Shown here piece by piece: positions 25,199 to 36,372 of a DNA stretch of 64,000 nt. A program made the position numbers and the translations under genes. The notes under the pieces were generated by a model, which did no database searches, was not told where the DNA came from, and saw only the letters and a list, made by a program, of their open reading frames with translations. The first letter of the stretch is position 1; each line of letters starts with the position of its first letter. This DNA is from Owenia fusiformis. Its lineage: Eukaryota; Annelida; Polychaeta; Sabellida; Oweniidae. The stretch lies in contig CAIIXF020000003.1 of NCBI GenBank assembly GCA_903813345.2, positions 4,735,815 through 4,799,814 of the forward strand. Direction: 5' to 3'.

Positions 25199-27314
25199 AT
25201 GGACAGCAATATTGAAATCCTTGTAAAAGCTACAAACCCAAGTACTGTACTGGAAGGGAAGAATGTCAAAATCAAAAAGGATCGCAGAAATTGCTGTGTG
25301 CCACATTGTACAAAGACTGGGACAAGGGTGGAAAATGGAAGAAAGGTCACCTTTCACAGGTATTTAAAATTTCACAAACTATAATACTGATTAAATGCAG
25401 TTTATCATACATGTACATTGCATTGTCAATGTAGAGAGTGATATTTTTACCATTTGTTTTTTATTTTTATAGTATTCACAATCTGTACATTAGCCTATTG
25501 TAATTTATTTGTAGAATGTTCTCATACATGTACATGTACCTTATGATTCTTTCTAGAAATATTTATGTATTATATAATTACTTTTATTGACTGATTGATG
25601 TCACAATGTAAACTTACAAATATATTGTTCCATTTTTTTTATTTCCAGCTTTCCCAGTGATCCCAAGCGTAGACAACAATGGGTGGTCAAAATCAAACGC
25701 GACATAAACAACACATTCAAGATATCAGCTGGAACAGTGGTGTGTTCACTCCATTTCAAAGATGAGGATTATCGATATACCGGTGGATACTCCAACAGAT
25801 GTTACTTAAAAGAAGATGCAGTCCCCTCAGTCTTTGATTGCTGGCTAAACTTGGACAAGAAATATGTATATACCCCAGCTAAAGAGAGACGCCCCAACAA
25901 GTGGATGTCTAGGAAGGTATCGGCACCAGGGCAAGTGAACTGTGCCCTAGAATCTGATGCTCTATCAGAAAATGACACAGATACAGACTCAATCTCTAGT
26001 TCAGATTCATTTAGTGAAACAACAGCTCCCATCCATGATGATGTATCAAATACATCAACTGCTCAGACCACACCTGTCAAAAACCAAGTTGATGAAACAA
26101 GATTGAACATTGAGTTTAGCAAACTCAAATTGGAATCTAGTCTGCTTAATCGAACACTTGAAGCCATTAAAATCAAGCTTGAGGAAAATAAATCGGTGAA
26201 TAAACACTTATCAGCTACTATCAAATTGTTGCAAGACCGAACTGCAGAGTTAGAAGATGACTTACTCGAGCGTGATGAAACAATAAAAAAGCTTCAAAAT
26301 GAACTTGCCAAATCAAAAAGTGAACTATCCACTGCTCATGAAACGATATCCAAAGATGTTTTTTCAATTGACAACTTGCCACCACGTGATGTTACCTTCT
26401 ACACTGGATTACCTGAGATCAAGGACTTTGACCGCTTGTTAGTAGGACTTGAAACTGGTAGTTCTGGAGAAAATATTGTCTACAGTACCAGTGTCAACAA
26501 TGCTGGTGTCAAGTCAAATTCATCGCACGTGAAACGGGGAAGACCGAGACTGCTGACTCCGCGTCAAGAGTTCTTCATGTTTCTCTGCAGAGTTAGGCTT
26601 GGTCTCTTTGAGCAAGACCTGGCGTATCGATTCAAGGTGTCGAAGTCAACAGTTAGTGCAATACTTATATCATGGACTGTATATTTGTATGAGCGACTTG
26701 GCCAAATCAACATATGGCCAAGCAGACAGCTTATTGATGAGAATATGCCTGAAAATTTTAAAGCAGCCTATCCCAATACTCGTGTGATCATCGACTGCAC
26801 TGAAATTCAAATGGAAACCCCATCTTCACTTGTATTGCAATCCAAATCATACTCCACATACAAGAGTGGCAATACCTTGAAATCGTTGATAGGTATAACT
26901 CCGGGTGGACATTTGTCGTTCATATCATCACTCTACTTAGGTAGCATCAGTGATCGGGAAATTACCATGAGAAGTGGATTATTGAATCTGCCATTTGATG
27001 AAGGTGATAGTGTGATGGCAGACAAGGGGTTTGATATCCAAGATCTGTTGGACCCAATGGGAGTTAAACTAAATCTTCCTGCTTATGTCGGTAAGCGTGA
27101 CCAAATGACAAAAGGAGAGGTTCGTGAAACCCAGCAAATCGCAAGTTTAAGAATCCACATTGAGCGGTGGAACAATAAACTCAAGAATTTTCACATTTGG
27201 GATAGACCTGCATTGCTCTCAACTGCTGGATCAGTGAATCTTACTTGGACATTGTGTGGTTTACTCACCCTCTTCCAGGACCCCATTCTGTCAACTGAAT
27301 CATATGATTCTTAA
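25199..27314 (+). CDS. THAP-domain DDE transposase, two exons (608 aa spliced)
   Basis: Exon 1 is 25199-25359; the intron 25360-25648 has GT...CAG ends; exon 2 is 25649-27314. The junction restores an AGC codon in frame. An in-frame TGA precedes the ATG (context GACCATGG). An acceptor-like TTTTCAG at 25157-25163 suggests a 5' UTR intron. Residues 33-116 are a complete THAP zinc finger: Cys33, Cys37, Trp65, Cys86, His89 and a closing AVPSVF, which would bind the transposon ends. Residues about 208-290 form a Lys/Glu/Leu-rich coiled coil. RPRLLTPRQEFFMFLCRVR begins an HTH_Tnp_4-type helix-turn-helix. The DDE_Tnp_4 catalytic triad is visible as Asp436 (VIIDCTE), Asp512 (VMADKGFD) and Glu559 (RIHIERWNNKLK). 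No stop or frameshift is present. AATAAA lies just after the stop. Confidence 0.92.
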
Positions 27315-28079
27315 AATAAATGATCTATGACAAACTGACTCATCCAATGGAATGTGAACAATTAACTGTATTGATTGAATAATCAATGAATTTTTCCATT
27401 TGAAGGTAAATGATGAAATTAAATGTTATATCAGTATATAGGTTTGATGTGTTAACTGAACATTAATTTATACTACCAAAATTTCACACTGCCTATGATT
27501 GAAGACTATGAACATGTATAAATCTAACTTTCTAGCACTTTGTCAAATAACGGGACTTTTTATCATTTGGGTACTACTTCTACTGAACAAAACCACATCG
27601 ATGTATTTAATATGTACAATTATTTATTTACATAACATGTATAGAATACAATGGAGTATAATAGTTTATACTATATATGAATGTTATACACTGACCTTAT
27701 ATGGACAATTTGTATGTATACACTAGATCAGGTTCTAGCATAGTGTACAGACATATGATACAGCAGGTTGTTTACAATGTATCCAGAAGAGAACAACTTA
27801 TAAATGCTAATGTTATATATTTTACTTCTACATATACTTGCTACATTGTAGCTTTGTAAAGAATTTCAGTTTTAAAAATCAATATGTAGCCTACCTGCTA
27901 CATTGTGGATAATTTTACTACAAACTATTTGCAGTATCACATATGTAAACACACAGTCTCAGACATCTACATTTAAGTATGTTTTGAGTTTTTATTAGTT
28001 TCTTAAAGGACTAGCCTACATAAAACTTACAAAATGATCATTCAGTAAAATGAAATAAAATACACTATTTATATCAAAA
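27315..28079. other. Shared 3' intergenic region of the two transposon genes
   Basis: AT-rich spacer of about 765 bp between the convergent transposase and YqaJ genes. It holds several CTACATTGTA-like motifs (27840-27905). A 75-codon frame at 27499 is hydrophobic, has no known motif and overlaps nothing conserved. Confidence 0.5.
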
Positions 28080-31000
28080 TTATGCTGTTTGTGTAATGTA
28101 CACAAGGAAATGATCTTTATAAAAAGATCCAAGTTTAACCATCATTTCATGAAAGAAAACTTCATCAAATTGAATTCTTTCAATGAGTAAACCCCTTTTG
28201 GTGTATACTACAAAATCACACATTGTCAATCCACACAAGCCCAACTGACCCTGTACTTGGTAATAGTAGCTATGGTTTCTATCTAATCTGGGTTTGTTGT
28301 TAATGCGATGCATGTAAAAGTTGTCTTGCTGAAGGAGTTCCTCTGGTGTTAATTCCTTGAATGAATGAGGACACTTCACTTCAAGCAAGATACTGCTATT
28401 GAGTCCACATTTATGGTCAATAACTTTTCTGTCTGGGGTACAACCAGCCCAGGGCATGCCTGGATTTACAACAAACCCAGATTGACACACAGTGATATGG
28501 TTTCCCGAATTTCTCATATAGGTTTGATATTTTTTGACACATTCGGTCTCATTATCTCGACCATATTTGATAGCTTGGACACTATCTAAATTCTTGGGAT
28601 TGGCAAGATTTTCAACAAATTTGGTTGTAACAGTTTTTCTCTTACATATAAGGCCAAAATTACTCGCAGTCAGTCTTGATTTTCTTGCCTCAACCCATTC
28701 TTCATTTTCACTTTGATTTCTAGTTTTTTCTTCAAGTTTAGTACAATCTTGCTTTGATAATTTTAAATTTTCAACAAAGGGGCTACCAGAGCCAAAATGA
28801 ATATCCAATGGTTCTAAAGTACAAATTGGTAAATCAGGAAAAGAAGTAGAGGTGTTATACATATTTTCATTGAGAACTCTGCAATCAAAATTGCTTACAA
28901 CATCAAAATTGCCTTCAGTTATTGAACACTGATAACTAAGGACACTTCCAAGTACTGATTGTGTACCCAAAATGGTATCAACATATGAATTCCTCTCACA
29001 ATAAACATGTTTTACACCATAGTCTCTTGACACATCTGCCTTGAATGAGTTGACAAGAGGTTCCACAAAATCATTATTTTGCACGGAGGGTGCCCGAGCC
29101 TCATATAATGCACTTTTAATTCCCTTTGAGGTTGATCCATACTTGGGATTGAAAACAGTGTATCCCATGATGGGCTCAGATTGTAATCCATCATTTCTGA
29201 ATCGCTTGCTTGGATTATTCCATTCCTGTTTGGCATCAGTACATGTGCCTTTGTCACTAAACTGTTCAAGTTTGGCATGCACAACATGATTACATAGGTA
29301 CAACAAAGCAAATACATGGTTGCAAACACCTGATGCACCTGCAATACACGAACACTTTGCAGCTTTCACCAAACCATTTGGAGTAATTTCAACACACAGT
29401 TGATGTGGAGTCTCATTCTTTTTCATGGATTTGTAACAGTGAGCCTGCACTTCACAATTTCCTGAATTATTGGTCCTTGAGAGTACTTTGTGTATATATC
29501 CTTCATGAAAAAAACTGTAACCTCTTGAGTTGGGCCTATCAACACTAAGTGTTTTTCCTGATTTGTCTATATGATGAGTAATTGATGAAATAGAAAATGT
29601 TTTCGGAATATGAGTTGTAGATTTGGAGAATGGAGTTTGATTGTCAGGAGATGGTGTAGAAGAGGTGTCACTTTGAAGTTGCATCTTGCATTTGTCACAT
29701 TTTGCCATTTTTGTCCTCGTATAGCTTTTGAATGGATCTGGATCAATCAGTTTCAGCTCTCTATGCCTGCTCTTGGTGACCCTAAAATAATAATAATAAC
29801 AATATGTTAAATTCATCTTTAAAACTACAAAATGCAATGATGCAAATCAATTACATTTTGTGGTTTATACAAAATAGCAATTTAATTTGAAGTTCTGTCA
29901 CAATCTTCTTTTTATGCTCAGTGCTACGGCCAAAGCAAAATGACGAACCAAAGAAATATAGTGGATCATAATTATCAACAACTTTCATACAATTATATTT
30001 ATGTGTTGATAAATGTGATATCTGTGCATTAATAGCCACTGATATTTTTGATATTATTGATTGAAATCAGTCTGATATTTTTCGGAAGTTTTACTATATA
30101 TTTAATATATCGTGTAATTTCGCTCAACAAGTTTTGTCAGAACATAACAAATGATTATAGCAGATAGTCAAAGGATAAACCCAATATCAGATAATTTCTC
30201 AAGACATCATTTTATCGCCATGTAGATATCATCTGTCAATGTGACGATAAGAATGATATCACCCAAGATAAAAAGATCTGATATTCTGTATTATCCTATG
30301 ACAAGTGAGGTTTCAGGTACATAACAGCGGGATATAAAATCGATATCTTGGAAGAGCGGGACATATATATCTCCTGCTGTATATCTCCCGCACCAATATT
30401 CCCGGGAATAACTGGTAACTTTTCCATTTTAACAGATTTTTTAATAATCTGAAATATGTTCTTTTAAATTATTGACTCATTCAATATACATGTTTCATAT
30501 ACGACAAATAAAATCAACATTAGTTTAAAAAGTTAAAATCTTTTCAATTCAGTTGAGGGAATAATCAATGTCTCATAGATAAAGGTCACTTGTCATAGGA
30601 TAAATTAGTTATGTGATGCTCGGTATTGGATATGGGGTAGTGGTGTCAATTAACCGCTTGGGCATTAACCGGTTAACCGGGGGTTTTTACCGGTTAAAGT
30701 CGGTTAACCGGCGGGAAATTTGAACTGATAATTTCAAATGAAATCTTCATCTTCGATCTTGAAAGTTGAAAAAATTGGAAAAATGATATATCGGCGTTTA
30801 TTTTTTACGTTCGTCAAGCTTTACTCTATTCTATGTAAGTAAGTGCGGGAAAGCAATGTGGCAGGGATTCAAGTTGCTGATTGGATGTTTGTAAGGAATT
30901 ATCGGACCTATCACATGTATGAGTAGCTCACATGAGACTGACGCTTGAAAAACAAACAGATTAAAATGCAAAGTAAGCGCGGGAAAGCAATGTGGCAGAG

Positions 31001-32527
31001 ATTAAAGTTGCTGATTGGATGTTTGTAAGGAGTTATCGGACTTATGACATGTATGAGTAGCTAACGTGAAACTGACACCATAAAACCAAACGGATTAGCA
31101 TGCAAAATAAGCGCGGAAAATAACAGAATTATACACGGTCAACTAACCGCTCATAAAAACACAGACCGGTCAAGGCATTATCGGCGGTTGACCGGTTAAC
31201 CAGTTAATACTTGACACCCCTAATATGGGGTATATCCCTCGGGAAATATGATATCTTACCTTGTGACCTCCGGGCCCTCAGTAAGATATCAATATTTCCC
31301 TCAGGATATACCCCATATCCAAAACCTCCCATAACATAGCCCTCATTTATCCAATGGTTACAAGGATATATATCGAATATCAGGTGAAGATTTATTTGAT
31401 ATGTGGATCAAGATTTCGCTGGGATAAACGGACAATCCTATGGTTTTTAGAAAATATCAATTATATCCCCTGCGCTCTCTCTTAAAGATATCAATATCCA
31501 CTCATGGATATAAATGATATTTTTTCAAAACCATAGGATATTCCTATATTATCCTACACTTAGTGTACAAAATGTATAACATTCAAAAATAAATGTGATG
31601 TCTTTTGGCAAATGCATAACTGGAGGATATCACCACGATAGACTCCGGAAAACCAATATCTGAACATGAGGAGGATATCGTGACAATATACTCCTGAAAA
31701 CCAATATGCAGAGGATATTGTGCCGATATACTCCGCTTGTTGATTTCTTGTCAAATTCAACTATTTCACAAGAAATTTTCAATGATATTATATGTTTAGT
31801 ACACTACTAGTAAGTGTAGGATAATAAGACCATCCTATGATTTTTGGAATATCATTATTATCTTGGTGATATTGATATATGCACTCCTTCGCATCGCGCT
31901 CTCGTGCAGATATCATATTCACCTCATAGATAAAAATGATATTCCTCAAAATTATAGGATATCCTGAAAATATATATACCTTTGAATGAGTTTTGATCGC
32001 TGCTCATTTGACTTGAAGGCTAGGTTACGAGAACGCAACCACATTTTGAGTCTTTTCACACTCCAGTCTTTCTTGTGGGCAGGTAATTCAGCTCCTGGAA
32101 TATCTGCTATTGTCATCTGAAATAAAATTACAATTTGTTTCAAATATCATTATCATATATCAATACAGAATCTCAATTAAATAAAGTAACTTTGAACCCA
32201 TGGATATCCATTTAGAACATGACAGATAAAATATAAGGCTAGCCTTTTACAGATTTCAAAATGTATTAGACTTGCATGTATATCATAATAAAGAAAAATA
32301 CATATCATATGTTGTAAGCGAATCGAAAACCAACAATTTCAGAGAACTTAATTTCAACAACTCAAATATATAAAATTGAATGTAACATTTACCTCTGAGC
32401 ATGATTGACAAGGGATCAGTGAAACTGCCTCTTGATCTCTCCCTGGCGATTGAAGTGGAGTCTCAGTCTGACTCTTTCCAACCCTGTTGAAACTACTGGT
32501 AGCTGCAGCACTGGCCATATGTGCCAT
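28080..32527 (-). CDS. SWIM zinc-finger and YqaJ-nuclease protein of the transposon, three exons (657 aa spliced)
   Basis: Minus-strand exons: 32527-32393, 32116-31980 and 29781-28080. All four intron borders are GT/AG, the phases fit and 1974 coding bases give 657 residues. An in-frame TAG precedes the ATG by six codons. Cys40-x2-Cys43 sits near the N-terminus. Residues 56-91 (DWSVKRLKMWLRSRNLAF) look like a SAP-type DNA-binding helix pair. Cys119-x2-Cys122 follows. A SWIM finger C-x-C-x7-C-x-H is at Cys234, Cys236, Cys244 and His246. The C-terminal YqaJ/lambda-exonuclease fold shows RKSRLTAS (457-464), TPD (Asp541), LLEVKCP (Glu558, Lys560) and YYYQVQGQL (Gln599, Gln601), the expected metal-binding and catalytic positions. 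It probably processes DNA ends during transposition; that role is inferred. Intron 2 (2.2 kb) is full of later insertions yet leaves the frame intact. Confidence 0.9.
30171..30301. repeat. Foldback element in intron 2 of the YqaJ gene
   Basis: AGGATAAACCCAATATCAG at the left is the rough inverse of TGATATTCTGTATTATCCTA at the right; inner segments with ATATCA/TGATAT also pair. Arms are imperfect. Confidence 0.5.
30594..31362. repeat. Older foldback element split by a hAT-type MITE
   Basis: The left arm is 30594-30637 plus 31231-31262, interrupted by the MITE at 30638-31222. The right arm is 31284-31362. With the insertion ignored, the arms pair over about 75 bp, e.g. GGATATGGGGTATATCC with GGATATACCCCATATCC and GATATCTTAC with GTAAGATATC. 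The right flank CAAAACCTCCCATAACAT matches the family at 23626. Confidence 0.7.
30638..31222. mobile_element. 585-bp hAT-type MITE with 8-bp target duplication
   Basis: The ends are inverted: TAGTGGTGTCAATTAACCG on the left and TTGACACCCCTA on the right. ATATGGGG flanks both sides exactly (30630-30637 and 31223-31230); an 8-bp duplication and TAG-type ends are hAT hallmarks. The interior has a 134-bp tandem duplication (GCGGGAAAGCAATGTGGCAG at 30845 and 30979) and AACCGGTTAACCG palindromes. No frame, so non-autonomous. It landed inside an older foldback within the YqaJ gene intron. Confidence 0.9.
31436..31539. repeat. Foldback element in intron 2 of the YqaJ gene
   Basis: TCCTATGGTTTTTAGAAAAT on the left pairs with the inverse of ATTTTTTCAAAACCATAGGA on the right; arms extend about 33 bp to ATATCC/GGATAT. 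The interior holds GCGCTCTCTC, also seen in the next foldback. Confidence 0.65.
31832..31960. repeat. Foldback element 20 bp from a splice donor
   Basis: ATCCTATGATTTTTGGAATA pairs with the inverse of the right arm ending ATTATAGGAT. It ends about 20 bp from the donor of exon 2 of the YqaJ gene (31979-31978). Flanking AGTGTAGGATAATA (31812) and its inverse near 31551 suggest a larger nested inverted repeat enclosing 31550-31825. Confidence 0.65.
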
Positions 32528-33049
32528 ATCTGTATATGTAGACTACTCCACACACTGATAGCGACAGAGCTCAGTCTGAAACAGAAATATACTATGTGAA
32601 AAGCAGATCAGGAAAATAGGTTAACCATGTTAACTGCATTGAACTGGGCTTACACCTGGATGTTTCCTAGGCTGGGTCCCCAGTCCATGATTTGGCTTTT
32701 CAAAGCCCCGTTTCTGCATCAAATGTACTATTTTCTGACACTAGACGAAAGATATGACATCAACGAACGTCACGGGACAGATTTATTAACCCCTAAACCT
32801 CATAATTTGAAGATTTCAACACCAGAGATTATTTTTGAAAAAGAATTGATAAAAAAATCTGAATTTTTTTAGACCCGTTTTTACGTCTTTACTCTAATAT
32901 TAGACATATTTATTCCTACATTTAATGCTTTACACCCGTCTTTATCGAAAGGATTACAATATTTATCGGCACATACCTTATTTATTGTGAAATCAAGTGA
33001 TATTTATCGAGAATTTTAATGGCGTCGTACACTAGTCAGAGCAAATCCC

Positions 33050-33099
33050 TTAGTATGACGTCATCCCAGAAATAGTTCCGGGAGTGGCCGATAGGTGTC
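33050..33099 (-). repeat. Right inverted terminal block of the two-gene transposon
   Basis: Read on the minus strand from 33099: GACACCTATCGG, 26 bp, then ACGTCATACT, mirroring the left end. It lies about 570 bp upstream of the YqaJ start codon; an acceptor-like TTTCTGTTTCAG near 32581 suggests a 5' UTR intron in between. Confidence 0.75.
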
Positions 33100-33118
33100 A
33101 GGAATAATCGTTTTCGTC

Positions 33119-34575
33119 TATTGAAGCTGTGCTAAACGGTTTTCGTGATCTGCCTTTAGACCTTTTGCCACCTATCGTAAGTTAATCGAATTAAAATGAA
33201 ACGGTTTCGAACCAAAGAGAAAATGTGCACGAAAATTATAAACTCCGCTTGACATAATCTTTGTCACTCTATCGTCTTCTTGATGAGACACATCGGAACT
33301 TGGGATTAATAGCCATTCAACCAAGCCACACAAATATGTATTTTAGTTGTTCAACATGTTCAGTTGTGTTAATTTTTCCGGGCTCTCGACCTTTCAAATG
33401 GCCAAAATTCAAGACAATGACCAATAATTCCAGTTTTCTATCTGAAGTGTCCAATTCATGTGGAGAGGAGCAGATTTTGGGCACAAAAATAATAAATAAA
33501 AGAAAAACCTTCAAGATCGTACGAGGTTTGTTCAGTTACATATTTCTTCAACTAACGAGAATGGCCAGAATAGTGGAACCAAGTCTTAAAAATTCTTAAA
33601 AGATACTTCTGATGAAATGCTCATTGGTTTCTTTACTTCTTGACTACATCATCTAGCTATCAATCCTTCTCTTTTACATTTCGTTTTACATTTGTAGGAG
33701 GAGAAGAAGTAATATGAAATACGATTGGCCGAAATCAAGACTCATACTATTCTGTTATTTAAATATAAACATAAAAATACGAATACAACTAACTTTTGAT
33801 CGTACGTTTATATTTCACATCATTAAGAAGTAATTTTGTATATATATCCTCCATTTTAATGTTTGGAGGATACAAAAGATTGGACAGCCTAATCTAGACA
33901 ACTTGAATTCACGAGAGAAAAACCTACACTTAATCATATATCTCCATTGTCCGTAATACACCTTCTGGCATTTCACCAAATAATGTATCAATAGTGTATA
34001 TTAATATGGACAATGCGTTCGAGGATACAAATATTTGACAAATCGTATATACTCGTATAGTAAAACATACCTAATCATGTGACTAAGACCTATCAAACAT
34101 CCCGCTTTCAAGAGTTGGCCGCACAGACATTTTTTAAACATGCTAAAAAACAACACAATCGATACATTATAGGTTAAGAAATCCGTGTTTATATTTGCCG
34201 AATCAATAAAATATTTGTTAATTGTCAAAAAATGCATCATTAAAGCGATATTTAAAAAAAATATATAAGCAATATTCAAAACAGGTACCTTGTGGTAATG
34301 ATTACTCGAAGTCTGGTCAACAGAAAATAACACATTGCATCAACATATATGTCGCAGTCTCTAGTACAACAACGGATTTTTAAAATTATTTTTGTAAATT
34401 ATCGTAAATTGGCCCATTTACTCACGATGGGTATAATCAAAGGCTCTCTGCTGGAGGGGAGGGATAGATCTGCTAATGTCCAGACAGGTGCTGTTCGGCA
34501 ATCGTACGATCATCGTGCGATTCCCACCATGTATCAAATTGCTTTGTTTGCGGACGCTATATGATGTGTGAGCAT
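33119..34575. other. Stretch without recognised gene; includes one copy of a dispersed repeat
   Basis: 33540-33720 is an inverted, shortened copy of 39560-40000: both hold AGAATAGTGGAACCAA, AAAAGATACTTCTG, GGTTTCTTTAC and ATCAATCCTTCTCTTTTACA in the matching order. The 112-codon frame at 33261 overlaps it and has no known domain. The 110-codon minus frame at 34001 also shows none. Confidence 0.5.
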
Positions 34576-34803
34576 GTACCAGTGGCGGATTTTGAAAATT
34601 TGAGGCCCATTTTCTTCAAAATTTGGCCTAAGATTAAAAATAAGGCCTTAAAAGGCCAAATGATGACAAAAAGGCCCACTTTTTGGGGCCTTAAGGCCTT
34701 CTATGGCCTAAAATCTTTTTGGGCCCAACTTTTTTTTTCTGGGCCAACCTTAGGGGGGGAAGGGCGGGCCCCATGGGCCCCCCCCGGATCCGCCATAGTG
34801 TAC
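34576..34803. mobile_element. GGATCCGCCA-end MITE, 220 bp
   Basis: Left end CAGTGGCGGAT and right end ATCCGCCATAGT are inverted repeats. GTAC flanks both sides (34576-34579 and 34800-34803), a possible 4-bp (or TAC 3-bp) target duplication. The interior is GGCC-rich, with a G-run near 34754 and a C-run near 34780. The 83-codon frame inside is incidental. A relative lies at 17395-17605. Confidence 0.65.
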
Positions 34804-34899
34804 TCACCGTGAATGCAAGCAAGGTATCCCTGTTGATCGGCCGATTTTAACAAATCAGCCGGCGATCGTCCTGCACCCGGCGCTTATGTGATGTAGGCA
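34804..34899. other. Short spacer
   Basis: Contains a GC-richer segment (CGGCCGAT, CCGGCGC) resembling the inverse of 1295-1350. No gene. Confidence 0.3.
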
Positions 34900-35530
34900 T
34901 AATTATTTACTAGGAGTAAACGAATAGCTTATCAGAGTTGTACGTAATATACTAGATGCAAACAGAAATAATCTTCATTTAAGTCATTTAAAACAGATGA
35001 ATATTCAAGTTTGAGGGAATTTCTAATACCTGACATTCTACTTGCCCCGAATAAGCCATATGGCGGTAGAACTGGTAACTACCTACATCCATTTGAGTTA
35101 TTGTAAGAAACTATTAATTAGATAGGAATAAAGAAATAGCTTATGAAAGAGTCGCACATAATAATAGAATAACGTGATAGCCATTTATGGAGTCGTACAT
35201 AAATGTTAGTAACTTTTAACTAGGAATGAAATAATAGCTTATCAAAGAGTCGAACATAATTGTAAGTAACTATCAAGTATTATATGAGTAAAATAATAGC
35301 AATTCATGGAGTCATGCGTAATTATAAGTAGGTATTAACTAGGAATATAATAATAGCTAATCAACGAGTCGAACTAATTGTAAGAAGCTATTAATTAGGA
35401 ATCAATAGTAGCTATTCATAGAGTCGTACGCAATTGTAAGTAACTTTTAACTAGGAATAAAATAATAGTTATTCACAGAGTCGCATACAAATGTTAGTAA
35501 CTATTAACTAAGAACGAAAAATAGCTATTA
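34900..35530. repeat. Degenerate minisatellite, unit ~55-60 bp
   Basis: Repeats of 'TTAACTAGGAAT(A)AAATAATAGCT', 'GAGTCG(T)AC' and 'AATTGTAAGTAACTA' recur about ten times with indels. High divergence indicates an old array. Confidence 0.75.
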
Positions 35531-36179
35531 ATAATGACAACATTCACTGATTAATACAAACGAAATAAGTGTTTAGTATATAAACAATAAACTACGTACC
35601 CTTAATAAGACGATGTATGTTGAGGTTCATTTAATTTAAATCACCATGCTCTTCATTCTATTGTCTATAATCTATTGATATAATTTGCGACAAGAGTGAC
35701 CAAGCAACATGTTCTTCAGGAGCTACGGTAACTGACCTATACCCATATGAGCATTTAAGCAACAGGCTGTCACTCAACAGTATTTATCTATACTTGAGTA
35801 GGGTTCAATTATTAGAGTTTCATTAAAGCAATTCATTGAACTACAGAGCCATTCTCCATAGCATTTGTTCGTCTCCTTCTACTGTAGTTTAGACGGCAAA
35901 TTGGAATTAACAAATTTGGAGAGTGCTTGATCTTTTGACCATGAATTAAATAAGTGAAACCCTTCTCCATTTCTGTGTATTTTACTTCAATAAGAAGCTT
36001 AAGGTTTCCAATAATTCCCCTCGGCAAAGAAAACAAAAACGTAAATCTTTCTTTGTTAAATATTAAGGCACTTAATAAATTCCTTAGGACATCAAACATA
36101 AGGATCAACATTAACTAATTCAAGATTTTATTTTCATTTTGGTTTAGGCTAGCTGATCCCGAAAACCTGAAGATGACAT
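35531..36179. other. Stretch without recognised gene
   Basis: A 92-codon minus frame at 35833-36111 has no recognisable motif. Nothing else is seen. Confidence 0.4.
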
Positions 36180-36372
36180 TTATGCCCTGGATTATGTGAA
36201 CAAAGAACATTTTTGTTCCTGGATCTGATGTACGAATAACTGTAGTTCAATAGCAAAGATCAACATTGTCAATATATATGATTGTAATTGTGTCTCATAA
36301 GCCTTTGGAGGCTGGCCGTATAATTACGGGTGACACTGTAATAAATAAATAAATAAATAATAAATAAATATA
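36180..36372 (+). mobile_element. 3' end of a non-LTR retrotransposon with AAAT-type tail
   Basis: Ends GTGACACTGTAATAAATAAA followed by repeated AAAT/AATA, a microsatellite tail typical of CR1/L2-like LINEs. Upstream 'TGTGTCTCATAAG' and 'GGGTGACACT' also occur in the 3' region of the LINE at 41100-44335, suggesting related 3' ends. No coding part remains. Confidence 0.55.

Larger units (their letters stand above)
24550..33118. mobile_element. Two-gene ISL2EU/Harbinger-related DNA transposon, apparently complete
   Basis: About 8.5 kb holding a THAP-DDE transposase gene (plus, 25199-27314) and a SWIM/YqaJ-nuclease gene (minus, 28080-32527) arranged tail to tail. Both have intact reading frames over consensus splice sites. 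Inverted terminal blocks match: GACACCTATCGG at 24568-24579 and its inverse at 33088-33099, each followed inward after 26-27 bp by ACGTCATACT. Weaker similarity extends outward through AATAGA. From memory, ISL2EU-type transposons in Repbase pair a DDE transposase with a YqaJ-domain protein, which fits. The exact outer ends and target duplication were not resolved, so the limits are approximate. Later insertions (hAT MITE, foldbacks) sit only in an intron of the second gene. Confidence 0.85.

Noticed and set aside
27499-27726. 75-codon hydrophobic frame between the two transposon genes
   Set aside because: AT-rich spacer with no known motif. A third transposon gene is not supported.
33261-33599. 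112-codon plus-strand frame
   Set aside because: Partly covered by a dispersed repeat also found inverted near 39.9 kb; no known motif.
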